Assembly: GCF_041916735.1 (NCBI RefSeq)
Contig: NZ_JAYRYY010000013.1
Reading direction: 5' to 3' (one strand)
DNA from: Zoogloea sp016790385
Lineage (GTDB): Bacteria; Pseudomonadota; Gammaproteobacteria; Burkholderiales; Rhodocyclaceae
Length of the DNA: 64,000 nucleotides
Both the position numbers and the translations under genes were made by a program. Shown here piece by piece: positions 8,640-17,963 of the stretch. Each line of letters begins with the position of its first letter. Within the stretch, counting starts at the first letter, position 1. The notes under the pieces are model-generated. The model saw only the letters and a program-made list of their open reading frames with translations. It did no database searches and was not told where the DNA came from.

Positions 8640-10817
8640 ATGAGATCGCGTTCCATTCGGCATACCATCTCGGCTGTGGCGGGTACCTGTCTGCTGGTTG
8701 CGGTGGCGGCCACGCTTGGTTTTGGCGTCTATTCCGCCGGTGACACCCAGGCCCTGGTCAGTGAACGGGTCAGCAATCAGGTGCAGGAGAACACGCTGGT
8801 GAGCCTGAAAGGGGTTGCCGGGACGCAGGCAGGGATCATCCAGGCCAAGTTCGATCTTGCCCTGGACGCCGCGCGAACGATGGCCCACGTTTTCGAGCTG
8901 GGCAAGCGGGAGAACGGTCTCTCCATGGGGCGCAGCCAGATCAATGCGGTTCTCCTCAATGTGCTGCAGCACAACCCTGAATTCAACGGAACCTATTCGT
9001 GCTGGGAGGCGGATGCCCTTGATGGTCGTGACGACCAGTTCCGTACGGGGCGGGATGGCAACAATGCGCGCACCGGTCGATTCACGCCCTATTGGAACCG
9101 GGACGCGAAAGGCAACATAGCCGTCCAGCCCCTGGTCGAGTACGACACCATGGACAAGCATCCAAACGGGGTGCTGAAGGGAGGCTGGTATATCGGTCCC
9201 CGGGACACAGGCAAAGAGAGTGTGCTCGATCCCTTTCCCTATATCGTTCAGGGCAAGCAGGTTTGGCTGACGACGCTGTCGGTGCCGATCGTGGTGAATG
9301 GCAAGTTCCTTGGGGTGGCCGGGACGGACTACAACCTCGATTTCGTGCAGGAGCTCTCCCTGCAGGCGGACCGCGGTCTCTTCGGCGGGAAGGCTGAAGT
9401 CATCATTGTCAGCAACATGGGCTTGATCGTGGCTGACAGCGAGAAGCCCGAGCTGATCGGCAAGCCCCTCGCCGAGGCGGTGCCCGGCGCTATCGCCCAG
9501 ACGCTGTTGAGCGAGATACAGGGGGGGCGATCCATGGCTTCCTTTGATGAGGCGAGCGGGCAGATCACGGCGTTGGCGCCCATCACCCTCGGCCGCACGG
9601 GCAAGCCCTGGTCGGTGATGATCAAGGTCCACAAGGATGTGGTGCTCGCCGATGCCTATGCCCTGGACCGGGATCTGGCCGATCGCTCGCGTAGCGCGGT
9701 GTGGTGGCAGGTGGTGGTGGGGCTCATCGTGGCATGCGCCGGAACGAGTTTCCTGTGGTTTGCTGCGGGCTCCTTGAGCCGGCCGATTCAGGAGGCCGAG
9801 CGCTTGGCCAACACCATTCGTCTCGGTGATTTTTCACGGCGCATGGCCTACCAGAATGACGACGAAGTGGGCAGGCTTGCCGTCGCGCTGAATGAAATGG
9901 CTGCGCGGCTGCAGTTGCAGGCGGACATTGCCGATCGGATCTCCCAGGGTGACCTTGATATCCAGATCGAGTTGGCTTCGGAGGGTGATCAGCTTGGTAT
10001 TGCTTTGCATCGCATGGTGGACAATCTGAACGACGTTGTCAGCCGTTTGCAGCGCGGATCGAAGGAAATCACCACCAGTGCCGAGCAGGTTTCGGATCTG
10101 AGCCAGGGCCTGTCTGAGGGGGCTGCGGCTTCCGCTGCTTCGGTAACGGAGATTGGGGCGACCGTGCAGCACATGGCCGCGAACACGAAGCAGAACGCCC
10201 AGAATGCCGGCACGGCTGATGACCTGTCCCAGTCGGCAAAGGCTGTCGCGGTAAGCGTCAGCGAACACATGCAACAGATGGTCCGCTCCATGGGCGAGAT
10301 TGAGCAGGCTGGCGCAAGCATCACCGAGATCATCCGGGTGATCGACGAGATCACGGAGCAGACCAATCTGCTGGCACTCAATGCAGCCATTGAAGCGGCG
10401 CGGGCCGGTGAGCAGGGGCGGGGTTTTGCCGTCGTTGCCGATGAGGTGCGCAACCTTGCCAACCGTAGCGCCGAGGCGGCCAAGAAGGCCGCCAGCCTGA
10501 TCGAAGGTTCCGCGGAGAAGACCCGCCAGGGGGCCGCCATTGCCAATACGACGGCGAGCGCACTGACCGAGATTCTGACTTCCACGACCCGTGTTTCCAC
10601 GTTGTTGTCGGAAATCTCGGCCGCTTCCCGGCAGCAAGCCACCGGCTTCTCCGAGGTTGCGGTGGGGCTGGATCAGATTGATGCGGTTACCCAGCGCAAC
10701 AGCGGTGACGCGGAAGTCTGCGCCAGCGCATCGGTCGTACTTAGAGAGCAGGCTGCGACACTGCTCGGACTGACCGGGCGTTTTCGCGTCCGTCGCGGAG
10801 GTGGCATGGGTACATAG
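8640..10817 (+). CDS. Methyl-accepting chemotaxis protein with dCache sensor
   Basis: A 725-aa chemoreceptor. It has an N-terminal membrane helix (about 10-30), a large periplasmic dCache-type domain (about 35-335, with WYIGPRDTGKESVLDPFPYI and a second DYNLDF half), a second helix (about 355-375), HAMP (about 376-430) and an MCP signalling domain (about 490-720). The hairpin tip is canonical: EITEQTNLLALNAAIEAARA. No C-terminal CheR/CheB-docking pentapeptide is seen. GAGG at 8628-8631 supports the start. It lies between nap and nor, so a link to nitrate or redox taxis is possible but unproven. Confidence 0.92.
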   Translation: MRSRSIRHTISAVAGTCLLVAVAATLGFGVYSAGDTQALVSERVSNQVQENTLVSLKGVAGTQAGIIQAKFDLALDAARTMAHVFELGKRENGLSMGRSQINAVLLNVLQHNPEFNGTYSCWEADALDGRDDQFRTGRDGNNARTGRFTPYWNRDAKGNIAVQPLVEYDTMDKHPNGVLKGGWYIGPRDTGKESVLDPFPYIVQGKQVWLTTLSVPIVVNGKFLGVAGTDYNLDFVQELSLQADRGLFGGKAEVIIVSNMGLIVADSEKPELIGKPLAEAVPGAIAQTLLSEIQGGRSMASFDEASGQITALAPITLGRTGKPWSVMIKVHKDVVLADAYALDRDLADRSRSAVWWQVVVGLIVACAGTSFLWFAAGSLSRPIQEAERLANTIRLGDFSRRMAYQNDDEVGRLAVALNEMAARLQLQADIADRISQGDLDIQIELASEGDQLGIALHRMVDNLNDVVSRLQRGSKEITTSAEQVSDLSQGLSEGAAASAASVTEIGATVQHMAANTKQNAQNAGTADDLSQSAKAVAVSVSEHMQQMVRSMGEIEQAGASITEIIRVIDEITEQTNLLALNAAIEAARAGEQGRGFAVVADEVRNLANRSAEAAKKAASLIEGSAEKTRQGAAIANTTASALTEILTSTTRVSTLLSEISAASRQQATGFSEVAVGLDQIDAVTQRNSGDAEVCASASVVLREQAATLLGLTGRFRVRRGGGMGT

Positions 10818-10917
10818 ATGCAAACGTCCTGACGACTCTGCGGCGTGCCAGATAGCGTGGCTCGGAGTAAGCTCACTCCCGGGGCATCGGTCGTATAGCC
10901 GGAGATTTGGGGTTCGT

Positions 10918-12960
<2,043 letters not shown>

Positions 12961-12988
12961 TGCACCCGCCGGGTAGCCCGCCCGGCCA

Positions 12989-13032
12989 CCTTGACCGCAG
13001 TCAAGGACGTCACCCCCCCTGATCCGGAACAT
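12989..13032 (+). promoter_or_regulatory. FNR/DNR-type palindrome and weak -10 for norCB
   Basis: CCTTGACCGCAGTCAAGG at 12989-13006 is a perfect 7-4-7 inverted repeat containing TTGAC-N4-GTCAA, the core of FNR/DNR/NNR family sites. A weak -10-like GAACAT at 13027-13032 would start transcription near 13039, placing the palindrome centre (12997.5) at -41.5. This predicts activation of norCB by low oxygen or NO. Confidence 0.7.
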
Positions 13033-13077
13033 CCGCTCCAAGCTGCGCCGTGCAGCGAAGCCATCCAGGGAGGTTCC

Positions 13078-13503
13078 ATGAGCGGGACATTCACAAAATC
13101 CATGGCGCGAAACATCTTCTATGGGGGCACCGTCTTCTTTGCGCTCCTGTTTCTCGCGCTGACCTTCGATTCGATGCAGACGATCCCCAAACGGGACAAT
13201 CGCGCCAATCTCACGCCCTCGGTCATTGCCGGCAAAAAGGTGTGGGAGACGAACAATTGCATCGGTTGCCATACCCTGCTTGGCGAGGGGGCTTACTTTG
13301 CTCCGGAACTGGGCAATGTCTACAAGCGCCGCGGACCCGAGTTCATCAAGGCCTGGATCCAGTCCCAGCCCACCGGCGCCCCGGGTCGCAGGCAGATGCC
13401 GAACTTCCATCTGACGGAACAGCAGCTCAATGACCTCGTCGAGTTCCTCAAGTACTCGTCCGAGATCAACACTGCCAACTGGCCGCCCAACATCGAAGGC
13501 TGA
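13078..13503 (+). CDS. norC: Nitric oxide reductase cytochrome c subunit NorC
   Basis: A 141-aa membrane-anchored monoheme cytochrome c that passes electrons to NorB. It has an N-terminal membrane helix (about residues 12-30), the heme motif CIGCH at 61-65 and the probable axial Met107 in GRRQMPNFHL. The start at 13078 has a strong AGGGAGG at 13067-13073 and gives the family length; the frame is open upstream without support. It is followed 27 bp later by norB. Confidence 0.95.
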   Translation: MSGTFTKSMARNIFYGGTVFFALLFLALTFDSMQTIPKRDNRANLTPSVIAGKKVWETNNCIGCHTLLGEGAYFAPELGNVYKRRGPEFIKAWIQSQPTGAPGRRQMPNFHLTEQQLNDLVEFLKYSSEINTANWPPNIEG

Positions 13504-13530
13504 TCGTCGATCAGAAAGGGAGCTAAAACC

Positions 13531-14910
13531 ATGCAATATTCCTCTCAGTCGGTCGCGAAGCCTTACTTCATCGCGGCCATCGGACTCTTCACCGGGCAGG
13601 TGCTGTTCGGGCTCATCATGGGCCTCCAGTATGTGATCGGCGACTTCCTGTTCCCCGCCATCCCGTTCAACGTGGCGCGGATGGTTCACACCAACCTGCT
13701 GATCGTGTGGCTGCTCTTCGGCTTCATGGGCGCGGCCTACTACATGATTCCGGAGGAAGCCGAAACCGAGCTGTATTCGCCGAAACTGGCGCTGCTCATG
13801 TTCTGGGTCTTCCTTGTCGCCGGTGCTGCCACCATCCTCGGCTACCTGCTGGTGCCCTACGCCACCTTGGCCAAGTTCACCGGCAACGACATCCTCGAAA
13901 CCATGGGCCGGGAATTCCTTGAGCAACCGCTGCTGACCAAGGTCGGCATCGTGGTGGTGGCCCTGGTGTTCCTGTTCAACCTCACCATGACCGTGCTCAA
14001 GGGCCGCAAGACCTCGATCTCGCTGGTGCTCATGATCGGTCTGTGGGGCCTGGCGGTGTTCTTTCTGTTCTCCTTCTACAACCCGCACAACCTGGTGCTC
14101 GACAAGTACTTCTGGTGGTGGGTTGTGCACCTTTGGGTCGAAGGCGTGTGGGAACTGATCCTTGGCTCCCTGCTGGCCTTCGTGCTGATCAAGGTGACCG
14201 GTGTGGACCGCGAAGTGATCGAGAAATGGCTGTACGTCATCATCACCATGACCCTGGTCACCGGCATCATCGGTACCGGCCACCACTACTTCTGGATCGG
14301 TACGCCGGAATACTGGCAGTGGTGGGGTTCCGTGTTCTCCGCCCTGGAGCCGATTCCCTTCTTCGCCATGACCGTGTTTGCCTTCAACATGGTGAATCGT
14401 CGCCGCCGCGAGCATCCCAACAAAGCCGCGACCCTGTGGGCCCTTGGTACCGGTGTGATGTCCTTCCTCGGCGCTGGCGTGTGGGGCTTCCTGCACACCC
14501 TGGCTCCGGTGAACTACTACACCCACGGTACGCAGATCACCGCCGCCCACGGGCACATGGCCTTCTACGGCGCCTATGCCATGGTCGTGCTGTGCATCAT
14601 CAGCTATGCCATGCCCATCCTGCGCGGCCGTGCGGCCAACAGCGAGAAATCCCAGGTGCTGGAAATGTGGTCCTTCTGGCTGATGACGGTCGCCATGGTG
14701 TTCATCACCCTGTTCCTGACCGCCGCCGGTATCCTCCAGGTGTGGCTGCAACGTTTCAGCAGCACGCCCATTCCCTTCATGGCGGCCCAGGATCAGGTGG
14801 CGATCTTCTACTGGCTGCGTGAAGGCGCCGGCGTGATGTTCCTGGTCGGTCTGCTGGTCTACATCGCCAGCTTCTTTGTGAGCGGGGAGACGAAGGCCAG
14901 AACGGCCTGA
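13531..14910 (+). CDS. norB: Nitric oxide reductase large subunit NorB (cNOR)
   Basis: A 459-aa, about 12-helix haem-copper-family enzyme that reduces two NO to N2O at a heme b3/FeB site. Recognisable regions include RMVHTNLLIVWLLFGFMGAA (low-spin heme His), the conserved Glu in VEGVWELI, GTGHHYFWIG (FeB histidines) and AAHGHMAFYGAYAM (heme histidines). The absence of an N-terminal quinol-oxidase extension and the adjacent norC mark it as the cytochrome-c-dependent type. norQ and norD do not follow; the norQ, norF and norE homologues lie near 38 kb. A terminator follows. Confidence 0.96.
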   Translation: MQYSSQSVAKPYFIAAIGLFTGQVLFGLIMGLQYVIGDFLFPAIPFNVARMVHTNLLIVWLLFGFMGAAYYMIPEEAETELYSPKLALLMFWVFLVAGAATILGYLLVPYATLAKFTGNDILETMGREFLEQPLLTKVGIVVVALVFLFNLTMTVLKGRKTSISLVLMIGLWGLAVFFLFSFYNPHNLVLDKYFWWWVVHLWVEGVWELILGSLLAFVLIKVTGVDREVIEKWLYVIITMTLVTGIIGTGHHYFWIGTPEYWQWWGSVFSALEPIPFFAMTVFAFNMVNRRRREHPNKAATLWALGTGVMSFLGAGVWGFLHTLAPVNYYTHGTQITAAHGHMAFYGAYAMVVLCIISYAMPILRGRAANSEKSQVLEMWSFWLMTVAMVFITLFLTAAGILQVWLQRFSSTPIPFMAAQDQVAIFYWLREGAGVMFLVGLLVYIASFFVSGETKARTA

Positions 14911-14939
14911 TGTCGCCCGGATGCAGCACCGAAGTCGAG

Positions 14940-14965
14940 AAGCCCGGCGCAAGCCGGGTTTTTTC
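14940..14965 (+). terminator. Rho-independent terminator after norB
   Basis: An 8-bp stem (AGCCCGGC at 14941-14948 with GCCGGGTT at 14953-14960, one G-U pair) with a GCAA tetraloop is followed by a T run to 14964. It sits 30 bp after the norB stop. Confidence 0.88.
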
Positions 14966-15027
14966 TTTGCCGCTGCGCCCGATGGGGGATGCCAGCGGGT
15001 TGTCGGCTCTATCCCGATTGGCGCCGG

Positions 15028-15408
15028 TCAGGGGGCCTTCAGCGTGCCGATACGGTATCGAGCCAGTTGCCGGTCGGCGTAGGCCGAATGCGCGCGACCG
15101 GTGCCCTTGGTGCGATAGGCCTCGCTGGCCTCCCGTCCGCACCAGGGAAGCATGACTGCGGGATCGGCCGGATGGTCGGGGATGTAGCTGCTCAGGTCAT
15201 AGACCTCGCCACGTATGATCATCCAGCAATCCTTGGGCAGGGCATGACGGGCGACATCCCTGGTGGTGTAGCGGCCAGACGGGGCCGGCTGTTCTGCCTG
15301 GGGCGGTGAGGCGATGGCAGGTTTGGACGGCGCGTCCGCCGTGCCCCACAGCGCCACAACGGCGATCCAGAACATGACGGTCGAGGACAGGTAAAGTTTG
15401 CGCATCAT
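15028..15408 (-). CDS. Exported cytochrome b5-like heme-binding protein
   Basis: A 126-aa protein with a signal peptide or anchor (about residues 5-25), a short Pro/Ala linker and a cytochrome b5 fold domain (about 46-120): RYTTRDVARHALPKDCWMII, VYDLSSYIPDHPADPAVMLP and a second His in GRAHSAY. The two His in DHPAD and RAHS fit the axial heme ligands. The classic HPGG is HPAD here. Its start overlaps the stop of the flavocytochrome gene upstream (ATGA, 15405-15408), so the two are probably partners in electron transfer. Confidence 0.8.
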   Translation of the reverse strand: MMRKLYLSSTVMFWIAVVALWGTADAPSKPAIASPPQAEQPAPSGRYTTRDVARHALPKDCWMIIRGEVYDLSSYIPDHPADPAVMLPWCGREASEAYRTKGTGRAHSAYADRQLARYRIGTLKAP

Positions 15409-16652
15409 CGGAAGTCAAATCGATCGGAATGAATGGCGCCCGGGGCCACCCCCCGGGCCAGGAGTGCGGCGTGTGCGCTGTCAATCAGCGCTGGTGGCCC
15501 GCAGAGGTGAACAATCCGCATGGGCAGGTCGGTGAAGGTGTCGAGCAATGCCGCCAGATCGGGAATGCATTCGCCCGTCGAGACCGGGCGGTATTCGAAG
15601 CCGTGTTGTCCGGAGCGGGCCTCCAGCTCGTCGAGGAAGGGTGCCTCGTAAGGGCTGCGAAAAAGGTGGATCAGGCACGTCGGCGGGCCGCATGTTTCGT
15701 TGCGCAGGATGGCCATGAAGGGCGTGATGCCAATGCCGCCAGCGATCCACAGACGCGGCTGGGTTGTGGGAACCACAGGCTCGCCGAACGGCCCCTGGAG
15801 GCGCACCACAACCCCCGCTTCCAGCGCCTGCAAGCGCCGGGTACAGCGTCCCAGCGCCTTGATCGCAATCCTGAGCCGGCCGCGATCCTCGATGGCGCTC
15901 AGCGTAAAGGGGTGGAATTCGCCGCAGGCCTGGAAGTGGGGACCATCGCCGAAAGCGGCCAGCACAAACTGGCCGGGCCGGGCCGACAGCCTGCGGGCAC
16001 AGGGCGCGAGGGTCAGTTCGATGCTCCGATCCGCGCAGTGGCTGATGGACTCTACCCGATAGGGGATCGCCTGCCAGCCCAGGTCACTGATGATCAGGCG
16101 CCACCCCAAGGTCAGGATGCTGGCGCCGATGACCAGCATCACGGGCATGGTGTTGCCGAGCAGGGCGTAGATATGGGCGAGCCCCAGCAACACCCCGCCA
16201 ACCAAAAGCCAATGCAGCGCCCGCCACGGACGATAGTCCAGGCGAGGGCCAAAGCTGCCTGCCAGCCCCGCCATCAATAACAGCAGGGCAAGCCAGCCCA
16301 GCCACTCCGGCCACGTCTGGTCTGTCGGCGAGAGAGTCTGCCAGGCCACCAGGGGCGATTCATCCAGGCCGTTGATTGCCAGCGCCAGGGGGTGGATCAG
16401 CAGGAGCAGGTAGGCAAGGCTTCCCGATAGGTGGTGCCAGCGGTCGAGGGTGGCGACGCCGCCAAGGCGGTTCGCGACGCCGGGCGTGCGAACCGCCAGG
16501 ATCAGGCTGGCAAGTAGTAGCCCCGTTCCTGCCCAGGCACTCAGGATTGCCCCGCCGCGCCATGGCGGGAGCCCGTCGGGCCAGGCCCAGGCCATGCTGG
16601 CTACGGGAAGGGCAATGCAGATTGCCGGTGCGAGCCCGCGCCGCCAAGTCAT
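15405..16652 (-). CDS. Ferric-reductase-like transmembrane flavocytochrome
   Basis: A 415-aa protein of the ferric reductase/NADPH-oxidase type. An N-terminal membrane half of about six helices has paired His residues (WHHLSG, LLIHPLAL, ALHWLLVG, LAHIYALLG) that can hold two b hemes. The cytosolic half has an FAD-binding region (ARPGQFVLAAF, then EFHPFTLSA) and a NAD(P)-binding region (LWIAGGIGITPFMAIL, ending in HLCGPPALIDSA). It should move electrons from NAD(P)H across the membrane. The overlapping b5 gene may be the acceptor. Substrate unknown. Confidence 0.85.
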   Translation of the reverse strand: MTWRRGLAPAICIALPVASMAWAWPDGLPPWRGGAILSAWAGTGLLLASLILAVRTPGVANRLGGVATLDRWHHLSGSLAYLLLLIHPLALAINGLDESPLVAWQTLSPTDQTWPEWLGWLALLLLMAGLAGSFGPRLDYRPWRALHWLLVGGVLLGLAHIYALLGNTMPVMLVIGASILTLGWRLIISDLGWQAIPYRVESISHCADRSIELTLAPCARRLSARPGQFVLAAFGDGPHFQACGEFHPFTLSAIEDRGRLRIAIKALGRCTRRLQALEAGVVVRLQGPFGEPVVPTTQPRLWIAGGIGITPFMAILRNETCGPPTCLIHLFRSPYEAPFLDELEARSGQHGFEYRPVSTGECIPDLAALLDTFTDLPMRIVHLCGPPALIDSAHAALLARGVAPGAIHSDRFDFR

Positions 16653-16957
16653 TGCAGATCGCCTCGTTCACGCAGTTGGTCGCAGGGCGCGTGGGTTCCG
16701 GGTTGCAATACGCGCCCCTGGCTGCGGGCCCGGCGCTCCATTTCGGCGTGATGTTCCTGTTGATAGGCGCGACATTCGGCGTAATTGCTGAAACTGCGCA
16801 GGCGTCGCTGATGCTCGACCCGCTCAGCAGGCGTCATGAAGGCCCACCCCCTGCTGTTGTCATGGTCTGCCCGCCATGGCCCCGCCCGGGCCTGGCTGCA
16901 AAGGAGCGAGCCTGAAAGGAAGAGCAGCAAGAGAAGGCGAAGGACAACGGAGCACAT
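16649..16957 (-). CDS. Small exported protein, function unknown
   Basis: A 102-aa protein with a signal peptide (VLRLLLLLFLSGSLLCSQARA, about residues 4-24) and a short, highly charged mature part rich in Arg, Glu and His (for example EHHAEMERRARSQG), with two Cys. The start at 16957 has GAGG about seven bases upstream; the frame is open to 17248 without a ribosome site. It is the first gene of an apparent three-gene unit with the flavocytochrome (4-bp overlap) and the b5 protein. No family recognised. Confidence 0.7.
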   Translation of the reverse strand: MCSVVLRLLLLLFLSGSLLCSQARAGPWRADHDNSRGWAFMTPAERVEHQRRLRSFSNYAECRAYQQEHHAEMERRARSQGRVLQPGTHAPCDQLRERGDLQ

Positions 16958-17454
16958 AACCGATCCTCGGGGTGGCTCAAGTCTGACTCTACGCTTCTCC
17001 CCGACACGAGGTCTGCGTTGGATCAATGGGCGGGCTGGGCGTCGGGAAAGGGGCTGGAACGGACGCGGTGGCGAGGCGATGCGTTCTCGGCCAGGGGCTG
17101 GATTGCTCGGCCCCTTTCCGGAGATGAAGGCGGCGCGCCCTCTGTTGGTGCCTGCTCCGACACCTCCAGGCCATTTTTGGGCGTCAAGGCGCTGGATTGC
17201 CCGCTTCCACCGCGTCCCGGGTCGGCACAGGAATTGCTGCATGTGCACACTCGCCTGTAGAGTAAGGGTGCCGTTTCAGGCGGTCGTCATGTCGTGGAAG
17301 CCGTGCCTCCGGTGCTGTGCGTGTGCTCTACGCTTTCACTGCGGCGCCACGCCCGGGCCATCGCGGCTCCCTGTCGAGGGCTGGACCTTGGCCAACAGGA
17401 CAAAATGCGTGCCCGCAGGCCGTCATCTCCGAAAACCGACCCCAAGGAGCTCTT
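16958..17454. other. 497-bp divergent intergenic region
   Basis: This gap separates the minus-strand flavocytochrome operon from the plus-strand gene at 17455. No convincing gene is seen. A weak promoter-like pair, TTGCTG at 17234-17239 and TAGAGT at 17258-17263 with 18-bp spacing, could serve the downstream gene through a leader of about 185 nt. No repeat or RNA motif was recognised. Confidence 0.35.
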
Positions 17455-17778
17455 ATGGAATCCGATTCAGTCATCTACGGTCTGCTCGGGCGGATCCATC
17501 TGCTGTTGCGACGGGTCAGCAACCGCATCACCGATGTGGAATACATGCGGGTCAATAAGGAATACGCCCGCGAAGTGGTGCGTCTGGCCTTGGACACCGG
17601 CAACCCCGAGCTGACCGAATTGTGTGGTCGTCTGCGCGCGGCGATGGAACTAGACGAGCCCGTGGCAAAGGATGAGGCCAAGGCTGAGGGCGGCGGGCCG
17701 GGCCTGCTGGCGCGCCTGCGTACCGCCCGTCCGGAGGCCACGCACCCCACCCAACGCTACGTTGGCTCCCTGCGCTGA
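17455..17778 (+). CDS. Small cytoplasmic protein, function unknown
   Basis: A 107-aa, mostly helical protein without signal peptide or membrane segment. The start at 17455 follows AAGGAG (17444-17449) at five bases, which decides it over upstream in-frame starts. The first 65 residues look like a compact helical domain (IYGLLGRIHLLLRRVSNRIT; NKEYAREVVRLALDTG), followed by an acidic and then basic low-complexity tail. Neighbours give no functional hint. Family not recognised. Confidence 0.65.
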   Translation: MESDSVIYGLLGRIHLLLRRVSNRITDVEYMRVNKEYAREVVRLALDTGNPELTELCGRLRAAMELDEPVAKDEAKAEGGGPGLLARLRTARPEATHPTQRYVGSLR

Positions 17779-17897
17779 AACCTGGCGCATGTGAGCGGGA
17801 GCGACCCGGCACTCGGTTTGTGTGAAGTGAACCCGGATCGCAGAGGATGGGCTCTAACCCTCCGCTGCCGCTCGCCCCGGCCTTGCCGTGCCCCGGT

Positions 17898-17926
17898 TTG
17901 ACAATGGAATAGGCCGTCGCTACAAC
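17898..17926 (+). promoter_or_regulatory. Sigma-70-type promoter for the 806-aa membrane protein
   Basis: TTGACA at 17898-17903, a 17-bp spacer and TACAAC at 17921-17926 give a consensus -35 and a 4/6 -10. The predicted start near 17933 leaves a leader of about 30 nt before the ATG at 17964. Confidence 0.6.
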
Positions 17927-17963
17927 AGATGCATGGTGGCGGGGCGGGCCGGGAGAGGGTGGG

